From positions 14,650,364-14,714,363 of the forward strand of contig JAQFVV010000012.1 in NCBI GenBank assembly GCA_028023455.1: DNA of 64,000 bases, written 5' to 3'. This DNA comes from Epiperipatus broadwayi (lineage: Eukaryota; Onychophora; Udeonychophora; Euonychophora; Peripatidae). A program made the translations under genes and the position numbers. The notes under the pieces are model-generated. The model saw nothing but the letters and a program-made list of their open reading frames with translations. It did not search any database and was not told the DNA's origin. How positions within the stretch are numbered: the first letter of the stretch is position 1; each line of letters starts with the position of its first letter. Shown piece after piece: positions 14,424 through 28,057 of the stretch.

Positions 14424-17290
14424 AAACAGTCGACCTTAATTCAAAATCGAGTTTCACTGTTCTACCACAGCCCACATGTCATCCTGCTCCTTTTTTTTGT
14501 AAAATGTATATCAACTATATGTATATGTCTGAGAAGCATCTATGAGATTTATAAATATAAATATGAGATAAAAATTTTCTTTAATTATTTTAAATCTTAA
14601 CTTTTATAAATGCGACTCAGATATATACATATATTACAGGAGCATATATATAATTAAAAATACTAAATAATTTTGTGTCTTTTAAAATTGTATTTTTTTT
14701 ACTTTTATTTTAATACTTTGTAATTACTTTTTTTGTCATAAAACTACATAAAAATTCAAGATGAAAGGTGCAGTCGTTGACTGTCCAAAAATAATTAAAG
14801 GGGTGGGAAGTTTGTTTCATGATTTTAAAAGGAATTTGTAAATTAAAGTTAAGGAAAGTAAAACCTAAAACAAAACTAATTGATTTTAGTTAGCTATTAA
14901 CATTTTTGTCAAATCCATTTCCAATCTGGAAATTGGTTTGAATTTATTTTGGACAGTTATCTCATGACTGCATCTCCACTAACAATAGAGAAAAGATTTT
15001 TGTAAATTAAGGATCCATTAGAGTCAGGAAGTCTAATTAAAACAAACATTCTTTGAGTGGCTAAAAACTGACATAAATAGGGCTAAAAATCTATTGTCTC
15101 AGAGTTTGGTCAATCATTGTTAGCTGACTTCATGTCCGTTTGATTTTTGAGGGGCCTAAGCTGCATTCCCTTCCATCTTCAATCCGACTCCTGCTGAGAT
15201 GTAGCTCCTACCGCTCAAGAGTGACCATGCCATCAAAGAAGGCCACCTGCCATAGAAGATTCCTCAATACTTCATGGAGTCCTGAGGTAACTAGCCCAAA
15301 GACAATATAACCGCATTAGCCAATTCTAATTTGTAAATTAATGTTTTCTTTGTTTAATTTTTTTAAAATCTCGCTAATCAGCGAGTATGTTAATCTTTTT
15401 GTATCAATTCTCTACTATCCAAACTAATCTTTCATCCAACTCACGCTTATTATTTTTATAATTTAGTGTGGTTATAATTTAATTTTAATGATATTTATAT
15501 ATTTTCCAATTAATTTTATTTGTAAATGCCAATCAAATCTACTCGTATGAACTTCTATATCCCACTGTGGAATAGAAAAAAAAAGAGGGGGGTTAATGGG
15601 TTCTTGTTATTTATTTCTAAATATCTCTTAAGATTGGGTTTGTACTTTAAATGAATACTTGCTTTTTTAAAATAAATGTTTTATCGTAAATTTATACAAA
15701 ATGCAATCTGGGGTGGATATTGGTGTCAATTAATTTTATTAATTTCATCGCCAAAAGGCTGGCAACTTAAATCTATTTTGTAATTTGCACTTTTAAGTGT
15801 GTGAATTTTAGGTTTTTTTAATATGTTAAAATATTGATTCAAGAAGGGAGAGCAATGCATGCTTCATTAATTATAGTTTGACTTATGATAAATGACTTTA
15901 GCTTACATGGATCATTATTTTAGCACATCATTACGTATTTGTTAAACCATTTAAGGCTTTACTTTAATATTTAAATTCAGTGACTTTATATTATTATGAT
16001 AGCATTGCTGGCATATGTCAAATTATTAATAAGCTGCATAGGACTTTGATATGATTTGCCTGTACCTCACTCCAGGGAGTCATGATCCTCTTTCATTCGT
16101 CATCTTCTCCAAGTATATATTTATATACTGCTTTGAGTCGCCTGTACCTCATTCCAGGAATTCAAAGCTTCCTGTCCTTAATGCCCTCATTCATGATAGA
16201 AGTCTATGTCTACTTCTAGAACATGCACGTCAGAGTAAATGAAGCTCTGTATGGATGCGCTGTGGTCCGGCCCATAGAAACTTCCTACCTATCTTTAAAA
16301 AAATTGGAGAATGACCTTGTCCTGGCTAAATGTGCCATTTTCTCTTGCTGATATTATGCTAGCACCGCCATTTCTTAGTTAGTTTTCAAGCCTGTTTAGC
16401 AAAATAAATTGTAATGATATGTGATAATAAAACATTTTTCTCTTCGTAATATTTTCTGTTGGAGTTTAAATCCAACTTCTCATGAAGCTGCCCTCCCCTT
16501 TATTGAAATAAGCTGTTCCCATAATTATAGAGTTTCGCTATATTCTATCGTTAAATGCCGAAAATGTAAAATAAATAATGTTTTGGTATACTTACTGATT
16601 AAAATGTATCCATATTTTAATTGTTATAAATAAAGTCTTTAAATGAAAATAAACTTATGTATCAAATGCTAAGGGCATCATACTAAAATTGTATAATCAG
16701 TGAAACTCTTGTATCTCTATACATATATTTTTTTAAATGTATAAAACGTCCACCAAACCACTCAGATAAATCCATTTTTGTAACATTGAATAAAAGCCTA
16801 TGTTTAAATATATACATTCAGTATTGTAACCGCTGCACTAAATTAATATTTGTTGAAATAAAAATAATTATATCAAGTTTCTTAAATGTTTATAATGAAA
16901 ATAAAGTTTTAAAAGTGTGAAGTTGATTATAAAACATCTTGAATATTGTCCAAATAAATATTTATATTTTAAACTTTAATCCAATTGTTCGAATCTCCTT
17001 AATATAGTTATCTTATGTTTTTTTTATTTATACCTTGGGTTCACTCAATCTCATCATCACCATCACCAGTTGAGTTCTCATGTAAGATATTGTAGCACCG
17101 GGCCAAGATATAATGAATTTAGGTGGCATCACTGTAGGTGTTGCCCATAGTGTTATAGATTTTGGGAATGGGCAAATAGGTTAGAATTCATGATTGCTCC
17201 TGACCTGTGTATCTCAGGCATGATTGGATTCGGTGTACTTTTGCTTAGATTCTAAATCTTGTTGTTGGACATACATTTTCGACCGGTACA
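14424..17290 (+). repeat. R3 repeat, copy 1 (about 2.9 kb)
   Basis: First of two long direct copies. It begins near cagtcgaccttaattc and ends at gaccggtaca. Long stretches align to 18304-21244 with scattered substitutions and small indels over the whole length, for example atctggaaattggtttg and ttgaggggcctaag. No convincing protein, LTR or terminal inverted repeat is visible. Related terminal modules occur at 6247-6440 (inverted) and near 46290-46470. Family unknown. Confidence 0.8.
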
Positions 17291-18303
17291 GTAGATTTTT
17301 CCCCCCAAGTTTGGATGCCCAGTCGTGAGGCTATTTGATATACTCACACCCTACAATATACTGTATAGCATTTAATATGTATGTATAATTTTTTTCATCT
17401 GTTTTGAATAATAATAAATAATGTATATATGTAAGATTTTTTTTTCTGAGTTTGTACACCCAGTCATTGTAAATTTTTCTCTTAAGTTTATACATCCAAT
17501 AATATAATTGTATTCAATGTCATATGAATATAAAAATGTAGTGTGTGTGTATATATATATATATATAAGGAGGATGTAATTATCAGCACATTTTTGAAAG
17601 TAAGACAATTCTTACAAGACATATATTTCTTGCACATGAGAATTGAGTGACCCAGCTTTTATTTGTACATTCTGTGTCATCTTGTTGGCTGGCACCCTGA
17701 TATAAATTTGCCAACAGGTGTTCTTTTAAAACACAGAATTTAATGAAGGTAAATTCGAACCTGGATTGAGAGGGTGGTAGTAGAGAATCAATTTTAATTA
17801 TGAACAAATTTTGTATAGCAATGACAAAATATGATAAAAGATAATAATGACTATGTAATAATAATAAAACTTTGAGGCTATTCTAGGTGTTGAAGAACAG
17901 CCAAGACAAAATGGAAAGTGAAAATCCAAGTAATACAGTAGTTTGTTTTTTTTTGCTTTCCATATTTATATATAAATAGTTACAGATATAATCATATGTT
18001 AATTAGTGAACCAGATTTTTTTTTCTGCATATATAATGTAGGCGACAGTTCAGGATAGCAGGCAGATAAAATAAATTATGGGGAAGCAATCAAAAGAGTA
18101 GGGCAGGAGATATTTGAAGATGGGGAAAAGAAGTTCAGAAACCTTTAGTGCAAAAGAAAAAAGGTACTATCATAAAGTTTTTTTGTAGATAACATATTAA
18201 ATAATTAACTACTGTTTTGAAAGAAAATTGGTTATGAATGGATTTGAAGTAAAGGGATTTTTTAATTCATTTTTTTGTTTATAATTTTAAGTGGGGAAGT
18301 GTG
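17291..18303. other. 1-kb spacer between the two R3 copies
   Basis: No gene found. Contains a (GT)n(AT)n tract at about 17538-17568 and otherwise unique-looking AT-rich DNA. Confidence 0.5.
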
Positions 18304-21244
18304 AGACAGTCGAGCTTAGTTCAAGATCAAGTTTCACTCTTTCACCACAGCCCATGTGTCATCCTGCTTCTTTTTTTTGTAAAATGTATATAAATTATAT
18401 GTATATGTCTGAGAAGCATCTGAGATTTAAAAATGTAAATCTAAAATAAAAAATTTTTAAAATTATTTTAAATCTTAACTTTTATAGATGTGACTCAGAT
18501 ATATACATATATTACAGGAGCATATGTATAATTAAAAATACTAAATAATTTGTGTCTTTTAAAATTGTATTTTTTTTACTTTTATTTTAATACTTTGTAA
18601 TTACTTTTTTTGTCATAAAACTATATAAAAATTCAAGATGGAAGGTGCAGTCATTGACTGTCCAAAAATAATTAAAGGCATGAAAAATTTGTTTCATGAT
18701 TTTAAAAGGAGTTTGTAAATTAAAGTTAAGGAAAGTAAAACCTAAAACAAATCTAATTGATTTTAGTTCGCTATTAACATTTTTGTCAAATCCATTTCCA
18801 ATCTGGAAATTGGTTTGAATTTATTTTGGACAGTTATCTCATGACCGCATCTCCACTAACAATAGAGAAAAGATTTTTGTAAATTAATGATCCATTAGAG
18901 TCAGGAAGTCTATTTAAAACAAACATTCTTTGAGTGGCTAAAAACTGACATAAACAGGGCTAAAAATCTATGGTGTCAGAGTTTGGTCAATCATTGCTAG
19001 CCGCCTTCACATCCATTTAATTTTTGAGGGGCCTAAGCCACCTTCCAACCTCTGTCTTCAATCTGACTCATGCCAAGATGTAGCTCCTACCGCTCAAGAG
19101 TGACTGTGTTATCAAAGAAGGCTGCCTGCCATAGAAGATTCATCAATATTTCATGGAGTCCTGAGATAACCAGCCCAAAGACAGTATAATTGCATTAGCC
19201 AATTTTAATTTATAATTTAATGTTTTCTTTGTTTAATTTTTTTAAAAACTCACTAATCGGTATGTTAATCTTTTTGTATCAATTCTCTACTATCCAAACT
19301 AATCTTTCATCCAACTCACACTTCTTATTATTTTTATAATTTAGTGCAGTTATAATTTAATTTTAATATTCTTAAATTTTTCAATTAATTTTATTTGTAA
19401 ATGCCAATCAAATCTAGTCTTACGAACTTCTATATCCCGGAGTGGAATAAAAAAAAAAAAGGGGGGGGGAGTTAATGGGTTCTTGTTATTTATTTCTAAA
19501 TATCTTGTTAGATTGTGTTTGTACTTTAAATGAATACCTGATTTTTTTTAATGTTTTATCGTAAATTTATACAAAATGTATAAATACTTTGCAATCTGTG
19601 GTGGATATTTGTGTCCGTTAATTTTATTAATTTTTTATTGATCATTATCGCCAAAGGTTGGCGACTTAAATCTATTTTGTAATTTGTACTTTTAAGTGCA
19701 TGAATTTTAGTTTTTTTTAAATATGTTAAAATATTGATCCAAGAAGGGGGAGTAATGCACACTTCATTAATTATAGTTTAACTTATGATAAATGACTTTA
19801 GCTTACATGGGTCATTATTTTAGCATATCATTACGTATTTGTTAAACCATTTAAGGCTTTACTTTAATATTTAAATTCAGTGACTTTATATTATTATGAT
19901 AGCATTGCTGGCATATGTCAAATTATTAATAAGCCATATAGGGCTTTGATCTGATTCACCTGTACCTAACTCCAAGGAGTGATGATCCTCTTTGTTTGTC
20001 ATTCTTCCCCTCCAAGTATATATTTATATACTGCTTTGAGTCGCCTGTACCTCATTCCAGGGATTCAAAGCCTCCCATCTTTAATGTCCTCATTCATGAT
20101 AGAAGTCTTTGTCTACTTCTAGAACATGCAGGTTAGAGTAGATGAAGCTCTGTATGGAAGCACCATGGTCCGGCCCATAGAAACTTCCTACATACTTTTT
20201 CTTTCTGTACCACTCTAGCATGAAGCTGGCATGTACCACCTTTAAAAAAATTGGAGAATGACCTTGTCCTGGTGGAAATGTTCCATTTTCTCTCACTGAT
20301 ATTATGTTAGCACCACCATTTATTATAGTTAGTTTTCTAGCCTGTTTAGCAAAATAAATCATAATGATATGTGATAATAAAACATTTTTCTCTTCGTAAT
20401 AATTTTCCGTTGGAGTTTAAATCCAACTTCTTATGAAGCTGCTCTCCCCTTTATTGAAATAAGCTGTTTCCATAATTATAGAGTTTCGCTATATTATCGT
20501 TAAATGCCCAAAATGTAAAATAAATGTTTTAGTATACTTACTGATCAAAATGTATCCATATTTTAATTGTTATAAATAAAGTCTTTAAATGAAAATAAAC
20601 TTATGTATCAAATGCTAAGGGCATCATACTAAAATTGTATAATCAGTGAAACTATTGTATCTCTATAAATATATTTTTTTAAATGTATAAAATGTCCACC
20701 AAACCACTCAGATAAATCCATTTTTGTAACATTGAATAAAAGCCTACTTTTAAATAAACGTTCAGTATTGTAACCGCCACACTAAATTAATATTTGTTGA
20801 AATAAAAATAATTGTATCAAGTTTTTTAAATGTTTATAATGAAAATAGTTTTAAAAGCGTGAAGTTGATTATATATATATAAAACTCATCTTGAATTTTG
20901 TCCAAATAAATATTTATATTTTAAACTTTAATCTAGTTGTTTGAATCTCCTTAATATAGTTATCTTATGTTTTTTTAAACTTATATCTCGGATTCACTCA
21001 ATCTCATCATCATCATCACCAGTTGAGTTCTCATGTTAAACGTTGTACCACCGGGATGGGATTTAATGAATTTATGTGATATCACTGTAGGTGTTGTCCA
21101 TAGTATTATAGATTTTGGAAATGGGAAAATAGGTTAGAATTCATGATTGCTCCTGACCTGTGTATCTCGGGCATGATTGGATTTGGTGTACTTTTGCTTA
21201 GATTCTAAATCTTGTTGGATGGACATATATTTTTGACCGGTACA
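18304..21244 (+). repeat. R3 repeat, copy 2 (about 2.9 kb)
   Basis: Same orientation and nearly the same length as copy 1, with the same start (gacagtcgag) and end (gaccggtaca). Relative to copy 1 it has small insertions, such as about 45 bp near 20194-20240. A 90-codon minus-strand frame at 20362-20090 lies across that insertion but matches nothing I recognise. It is interrupted in copy 1, so I do not call it a gene. Confidence 0.8.
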
Positions 21245-22920
21245 ATATATGCATACACATGTTACTATGTTGCTATTACATGCTATGTGACATAACTGTC
21301 TCATTATATTAGTACAGATCCTGTAAAGATCTAAATATTAGTTTTATTAAAATTTAAATGCATGCACAGCAATGTAAATTTTCTAGAAATTTTACTGTCC
21401 GACTATAATTACACAAAATATAAAACTATTTACAAATCACAAATATATACATATATGTGCAGACATTGTGCTATAATTAGTACAGACAGTTCAACATCTA
21501 ATACTAAATATTATTATTATTTGCACATGGAGGGAACCCTTTGCTCTGGATCAGCTTAAAGAAAAGCCACATTTCTATAAGACCAATTACTTTTTATCTT
21601 TAGTTTCTCAATAAATAAAATCCATAAAAATTTAATGCCACAAAATACTATTTATAAATTTTACTAATATAATAATTAATACTAGCCAAAAGTATATTCA
21701 TATTATAAAGATAATCAGATCTTCCAAATGTCACACATATATAAGCACACACAAATACTCTAAAAAGTTTAATATCCATCCACATAATTAAAATTTGTTA
21801 CTAAAAAAAATCATACTATATTTATTAAGCATAAACCACAAACAAAATCAAGAGTCTTAAAATGTATGTGATCTTATTTAGAATGCATTTCCTGAAGGTT
21901 TGTTATGATGGTATTTTAAATATGATGTTGGACTACTCCGTTATCTATTATTAAATGATGTTTACAAAATTTTAAACTTTATTTAATTTTTTTCAAATAC
22001 AAACACAAGTTAGTAGATTAGAGAATTTTTCAAGTGGTATTATTCTCTGAGACATTTCTCCAGGTGTTGCTAGCCTGATCAGTGACAATATTAGTATAGG
22101 AATCAAACTTACACCTTTAGATCCTTGAATATCTAATTTTAAAGCAATGCACTAACCAACTAAGTTATTCTGCCAAAGACAATATTCGAAAGAAATTTTA
22201 TATACTTATCTATGAGAGTTGGTTTAAATCCCTATGATTCCTCCACTTTTATTTTTTTTGAAATATTTTTACTAAGATCAAAAAGTTATGTAATGGTGAA
22301 TAAAAAAGAATTACTCAAAAAGCCTGAAAATAAAACAATTATAATCAGTGTATTATAGTTTAATTATTATCAATCTCAACTTGCATTTTAGTTTTTGATC
22401 TCCATATAAATGAGGATATCTAGCCAGTACATAATTACATTACTTTTTACATTCATTACATTAGACCTTATGCCAAACAGATCATGAAACAAATTTTGAT
22501 TGTTATATTGGTAATAATACAAGAGTACATAATGATATTGTATTATAAACTTATCATAATGTCTAGTATTTACATATATTCATCAAACCCAAAACCATCA
22601 TATAAAATGCTAACAATCATTAGTTTTTATTACAAAACATATGAATTAAATATAATACGAATTAAATTAGTGATTAATCAAATAAATAAATGAATACTTA
22701 ATGTGAACAACATCCTAAATTCTCATTTTATTTATCTTAATTTTTTTAATGTATGTTTTTATTTAGAATTGTACTTCTATATTTTTTTACAAAAATAAAT
22801 ATATAGATTGAAAATTGCTTATATGAGCAGCAAACAAATTGATATCCCACTATTAAAATTTATACACACCTGTGGAACAAACTTAAAATATCTTCAAAAC
22901 AATAACATATATATATATAT
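21245..22920. other. Gene-free AT-rich stretch
   Basis: No gene or named element recognised. Ends in a TA microsatellite. Confidence 0.4.
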
Positions 22921-24877
22921 TGTACCGGATGAAAGATCTTTGATTCACATATACTGACCACATGGGCGCCACTAGTCCAAAAATCGGAATTAGACATTTA
23001 TTTTAAGGGTGGACAGGATATGCGAACCTGAATGTGCCGGACTAAACTCAGGGAGAAACAAGATATCTTAAATATTGTTTAGATAGTTGAGAATAAAAGC
23101 ACCAACACAAACGTCAGCCAAATAAATTTAAACAATTTATTAATTTTATTAAAAGTTGGACAATAGAGTAAAGACATCTATCTAGCCACGAATACAAAAG
23201 TGACTTATATTAACATATGCATATTTACCAGAGAGTGCACATGAGTACGGCAAACACAAAAACATTAAGCATTTTGGAAGCAACATTCTCTCACCTAAAA
23301 ATATAAAAAATGGGTAAGATAATAGCTTCCTGCTGGCAATCTATAAAATTACAAAAAAAAAAAAAACAACAACTCTAGCTTCCTGATTCAGATATTAAAA
23401 CAGTTATGGACTTGTAGGAAATCAATGAAACCAGCACGGATGATCGATCAGTAGCATTCTAACTACTGATGTTATAACACCGCAGGACTGCTGCGCGTAA
23501 TACTACTTTTAAAGCAAACGTGGTTGATTTCACATACAAGACAGCAAAAGGATATTTGATCATGATCTTACATAATCCGGAAAGCAATGACTACTTTCAG
23601 AAAACCTGAAGAAATAATTTGATATATAGCCAGCAAAAAGATTTTGTTGTTTGCAAAAAGCGCAAACCAAATGTGTTTAAAAATTCATTATTTTTACAAC
23701 AACTAAGGGCCGATGAGTAAATAAAAATTACAAAAACTGCCAAAGCATTTTGCAATAGTTAATGAAATAATTAGGAGTATATTAAACATATAAAATACAA
23801 TCTCCCAATGCACCCTCTGATAAATGAAAATTGAAAACAACTTGGAATCGTAAAACTAAGATTCCAAGACACACTTTAAATACTAGAAAGAGTAAATACA
23901 GATAATAAATAATTAAAATAATTAATACAACTTTATAACATAATTATCATTATATTGAATGGAGATTTAATTAAATGCAAATTATTTACCCTGGCTAGAA
24001 TAAGACAAAATTTCATCTTATGGTAAAGCACATTTCACATAGAGTATGCATGTATATCTTTAGTCCATTTTCAGGTCTTTTGATAGTGGCAAGGTAGAGG
24101 CAGTGTTTATTTTAGAGGCTCATGGCATGACTGAAGGAGAGCTGGCAAGTGTGGGTCCATCCTGATGATGGCAAAACTCATAGTGGTAGATTTTGACATC
24201 TTGCACAGTAACAAAGTCTGTTAATAATTGCAAGTTTTTAGCAGAAATTAAATGTCCGAACTGCTACCCAAAATGGTATAACTCTCAGCAGGCAATAATC
24301 CAATTGTCCTCAGGAATACTCAATTTCTCTCCTCTACAAATTGGCGGGCTATCTTTACCCCACTACATTTCCCGCAAAAACTTTCCTTAGTGTCTAATTC
24401 TACATCTCAGGCAGGGCAAATATTAATTTCCTGCTCCTCTAATTTAAGAATTCCAACCAGGGATTATTGAAACAAAAACGACAACACAATTAAATCTCCG
24501 ATTTTTAGAATTAAATTAGAACTGATAAAAATAAGCAACAGGAATGTAATCACACACTTGCTTATTTTTTTAATTAAATGGATTAAAACAAGTAGTGAGA
24601 GTAAACTATTTTAAAATCAATTTTATAAACATGAAAATGATCTATTTTAAATATAAACACGTATGTGTTTTAAATAATAATAAAAAATTTTAACATTATA
24701 TAAGATTTAACAAAAATTAAGTTTTTAATTTTGGCAATAAAATCCTTGAATTGGATATCAATTCAGTTCAATATATATATAATTAAGAAAAGTAAATTTA
24801 TTTATGACATAACTTTTGATTACATTGTTTGTGGATGACATTTTCTCTGATTATATGGAGTTATATTATATATTGTC
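22921..24877. other. Unidentified stretch with higher GC and CpG, possible insertion
   Basis: Base composition changes sharply after the TA tract: ccgg, gcgcc, tcgg and similar CpG-containing words appear, unlike the flanks. On the minus strand tggcgcccatgtgg at 22976-22963 resembles the start of a retroelement primer-binding site, but no convincing LTR or coding region accompanies it. No open frame resembles a known protein. Confidence 0.3.
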
Positions 24878-24889
24878 AATACAATCTCT
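24878..24889 (+). repeat. Target-site duplication, left (family A locus 2)
   Basis: aatacaatctct is repeated at 25700-25711, flanking the palindromic hammerhead-family insertion. Confidence 0.6.
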
Positions 24890-25000
24890 AAAATAAAACA
24901 GGCAAAACTCTCCATACAGTAAGTAGTGCCACTCAGTGCCAGCCAGAATAAGCAATGGATGCCAGAGGCTCTGCATAAAATCTCCATCCAGTGCCTACTC

Positions 25001-25059
25001 ATTCAATACCTCTCAACTAGTTTCTGGCTTGTGGCCTTCGTCAGTGAGGAGCCTTGGAT
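25001..25059 (-). ncRNA. Decayed type I hammerhead ribozyme (family A)
   Basis: On the minus strand the core CTGACGA, the GGC/GCC stem II and GAAA remain. The bases after the cleavage triplet have changed (AGTT then gagagg), so inner stem I pairs poorly. Probably inactive. Confidence 0.5.
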
Positions 25060-25482
25060 CTGAGAGCACTGCACCTAGATCTTATGATCTAATACAATCC
25101 TTCAGAAAACACCTTTTATCTCTACTTAACCCCAAAACTGTAAGAATAAACATAATATTTTCAATGTAAGCTCAATAGCTTTTGCCTGTTTTAATAACAG
25201 TTATGTGCAAGCATAAGAAATGGTGATCACGTGATGTTTAGTAGTTTAACATCAATCCTGCCTAATAGGATAGTGGTGGCTATGGTTGTTAAAGAGCCAA
25301 AGACACCAAAATATATGGGTACTGAACTGAGTTCAGACCCATATGATTATATAAGCTATTGAGCTTAAATTGAAAATATTGCGTTTTCAATTTTATTCTC
25401 ATAGTTTTGTAGTTAAGTAGAGATAAAAGGTGGCTGCTGGAGAGTTGTATTAGATCCTAAGATCTAGGTGCAGTGCTCTCGG

Positions 25483-25540
25483 ATTCGAGGTTTCTCACTG
25501 ACGAAGGCTACAAGCCAGGAACTAGTCGGGAATATTGGAT
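25483..25540 (+). ncRNA. Decayed type I hammerhead ribozyme (family A)
   Basis: CTGACGA at 25498-25504 and stem II GGC/GCC are kept, but GAAA has become GGAA and one base of the 3' stem I strand is missing. Probably inactive. Confidence 0.5.
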
Positions 25541-25699
25541 GAGTAGGCACTAGATGGGGATTTTATGCACAAGCTTTTTGGCATCTATTGATTACTCTGG
25601 TTGGCACTGAGTGGCACTACTGTATGAAGAGTTTTATCTGTTTTAATAACAATTATGTGCAAGCATAAGAAATGGTGATCATGTGATGTTTAGTGGTTT

Positions 25700-25711
25700 A
25701 ATACAATCTCT
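25700..25711 (+). repeat. Target-site duplication, right (family A locus 2)
   Basis: aatacaatctct, identical to 24878-24889. Confidence 0.6.
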
Positions 25712-25741
25712 GAACTATAGAAATGGAAACTTCCAAGGTGT

Positions 25742-26203
25742 TTACTCATTGTTCATGATGGTGCATCGAAACCAGATGTCTCGATGCAACCATTCAGGTG
25801 CCAACAGTCTGTTTCTGTCTCTGAGCTTGCTGACAATTTTATTGTATACCCTGCAAGGATCCTTAGTGATCTGTTTAAAAATGTACTCACATCTCATCAG
25901 CCATATGGCAAAGACAATGAAAACTGACAATCTAATGACTGAGAACCAGCCAGCCCCGAAAGCCTTTTCAAGAGAAAGTATGTCTATACTGTTGGGGATT
26001 ACATTACTTGCTATCATAGACCGGAGACGACTGAAGAAAGGACAATCATAAAAAAGATGTTGCACAGTCTTCTCGCTGGACGTGTACAAACCATATTGCC
26101 AATCCAGCCTACGATAGCCTCTTCTGTATACCAAAAAGTGACTCGTTGCTAATGAGGTTAAATTATATTTCAACAAGAAGTCTATATAATATTTTAATGA
26201 CAT
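25742..26203 (-). pseudogene. LINE ORF2 C-terminal fragment
   Basis: A 153-codon open frame whose middle reads SSEKTVQHLFYDCPFFSRLR, the hallmark of the zinc-binding segment after the reverse transcriptase in many non-LTR retrotransposons (E-T-x2-HLF-x2-CPF). The usual C-x2-C that precedes it is not present here (DWQYGLYTS). The C-terminal part (SVFIVFAIWLMRCEYIF) is hydrophobic, as in the 49.5-kb fragment. No RT motifs are upstream within this fragment, so it is a 5'-truncated copy, as usual for LINEs. Confidence 0.7.
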
Positions 26204-27444
26204 TTTTCAATTATTGCCATTATATATGTTTTCTCATCATGTAGGTTTGTTAAATATTTCAATTATAAACTTGAGCAGAAATTTTTATCTATTTCAAATA
26301 AATATATATAATTATAATACTTATTACAAATGCCACATGAGGAATATGTCATGTAAGTCTACTCTCTCTCTATATATATATATATTGTAATTTTATATTT
26401 TTCTAGAGAAATTAATAAAAGTAGCTATAATTAGAAAAAAAAAATATTGACTTTGTTTTAGTGTTAAATTAAATAAATCAATCATTATTATTGGTAAAAT
26501 GGCAGGTGATATGATTAAAAATGAATTTATAAAGTTCCTTATAGTACTACCTATTATAAGAGAGTAATAGAAATTTAACCAAAATGTATTCCAAACAGAT
26601 TTTGTTAACCAAATCAATGTGTATCAAAAATATGTTTCAATTTTTTTTTTTCGCTTTTCCAACAGTGATTTTTTTATATGTGCAAACAGAAATCACACAT
26701 ACATAAATTTAATATTATTAAAAAATATGCAAAGTAAGAGATATTAGACCAACTACAGTAAAACATAATAGTTGAAGTATTAATTTAATAATTATATTAC
26801 AAGAATTATACAGCCAACATTTCATTCTGTTAGAATAAAAAAAATTAATATTGCTTAAACATATAAATATGTGTGCATGAAAGCTTTGTATTTGAAAAAC
26901 ATAGTCAATTTAAAAAGTTACTAGTGTAAAATGATCAAAGAAAATTTGTTTTATTGATTATTAAATTAAATTCTATTATTAGGTAAATTTATTAATAATA
27001 TTTTGAGAACTTTAAAATATAATCAAAGATTATTATTGTATAGTATTCAGATGTTATAAATTATTTATATGAAAAATAAACAATTGCACATTTTAGTTGT
27101 ATTGTAATAATTTAAATTAAGGTATAAAAGTAATATTAAATTTATAATATTTTAATCCCTATTTAATTAAATCTGTCAAAATATGCACTTTTGAAAATCC
27201 CCAGATGTTCAAGTTTGCTTATTATTGATTACTACCATAGCAATGGGCCAAATTTTATCCATAGAATCTTGAAACACAAAGAACTCTGAATAATATTGGA
27301 TGACATTACAGACCACATTATAAAAAGTTATAAATATCACTCCCTGTCAAAATTTAAACAATCTTTTTGAATTACTGTGCAGCATGGACTATATCCAATT
27401 AAATTTTAAAAATAGCCATCTTCTTCACCTTCTCCACATGGAAG
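26204..27444. other. Gene-free AT-rich stretch
   Basis: Contains a (CT)n(AT)n tract near 26365-26387. No gene recognised. Confidence 0.4.
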
Positions 27445-27545
27445 AGTTATATATAGGGTATATGAGCACAGACTTTCACACCGCCCACCACTCTCCACTC
27501 TATCTCATAACACTGATACACTTGAACATATATGTCGAAAGATAA

Positions 27546-27604
27546 ATAATCACCAATATTAGTATTTCATGCTAAACCAGCATTCATCAGTTGATTCAGA
27601 TTAC
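27546..27604 (-). ncRNA. Type I hammerhead ribozyme (family B), best copy
   Basis: Minus strand. The CTGATGA core is followed by a perfect 5-bp stem II (ATGCT/AGCAT, loop GGTTT), then GAAA. A short stem III follows (A-T, T-A around a 4-nt loop), then cleavage triplet ATA. Inner stem I is TTGGT/ATCAA with one G-T wobble, and outer stem I is GTAAT/ATTAT across an internal loop. Order and strand topology are those of type I hammerheads (stem I open). Self-cleavage would occur after the A of ATA. Confidence 0.65.
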
Positions 27605-27998
27605 CATCTCTACACATGTATGCTATAAGTGCTCAAATATTTATTAAGACAGCCAATTTTCATAGTTTAATGGACAGGCTTCAATCTACTCCACACTCCA
27701 ACTCTTCAACCGTCCACCCAGTTGAAAATATGATGATAGAATGCTCAAAGGCCACCCTGAGGCTGAGATTCTTGTCACGCCCATATTAACCTAAGGTCAA
27801 TCTGACCCCTCATGTACAGGACATAATTCATTTAATATATATACAAGGGATGGGCGGACATCTCTACTATGTAATAACTGAAACACAGGCTTATTATATA
27901 CCTGTGTCTATATGAGCACAGACTTTCACACCACCCACCACTCTCCACTCTATCTCATAACCCTGATACACTTGAACACATATATGTCGAAAAGATAA

Positions 27999-28057
27999 AT
28001 AATCACCAATATACCTATTTCATGCTAAACCAGAAATCATCAGTTGGACCAGATTAC
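27999..28057 (-). ncRNA. Type I hammerhead ribozyme (family B), damaged stem II
   Basis: Minus-strand CTGATGA, GAAA and stem I (TTGGT with ACCAA-type partner, plus the outer GTAAT/ATTAT) are present. The 5' strand of stem II reads TTTCT opposite AGCAT and pairs badly. Confidence 0.5.

Larger units (their letters stand above)
24890..25699. mobile_element. Family A hammerhead repeat, older palindromic copy
   Basis: A left arm (24900-25150, minus orientation) and a right arm (25370-25640, plus) are inverted copies of the family A monomer described at 38.3-40.0 kb. A partial plus monomer at 25176-25430 lies between them. A second monomer start follows to 25699 (caagcataagaaatggtgat occurs at both 25209 and 25664). 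It is flanked by a 12-bp direct repeat. The ribozyme cores are mutated, so this copy is older than locus 1. It lies immediately 3' of a minus-strand LINE fragment and probably inserted into that LINE's 3' region. Confidence 0.65.

Noticed and set aside
20090-20362. 90-codon minus-strand frame in R3 copy 2 as a gene
   Set aside because: Interrupted in copy 1 by the indel near 20200 and by substitutions, with no family resemblance.
22930-22990. Possible tRNA gene near gggcgccactagtcc
   Set aside because: No acceptor stem or anticodon arm could be drawn and there is no A/B box pair.
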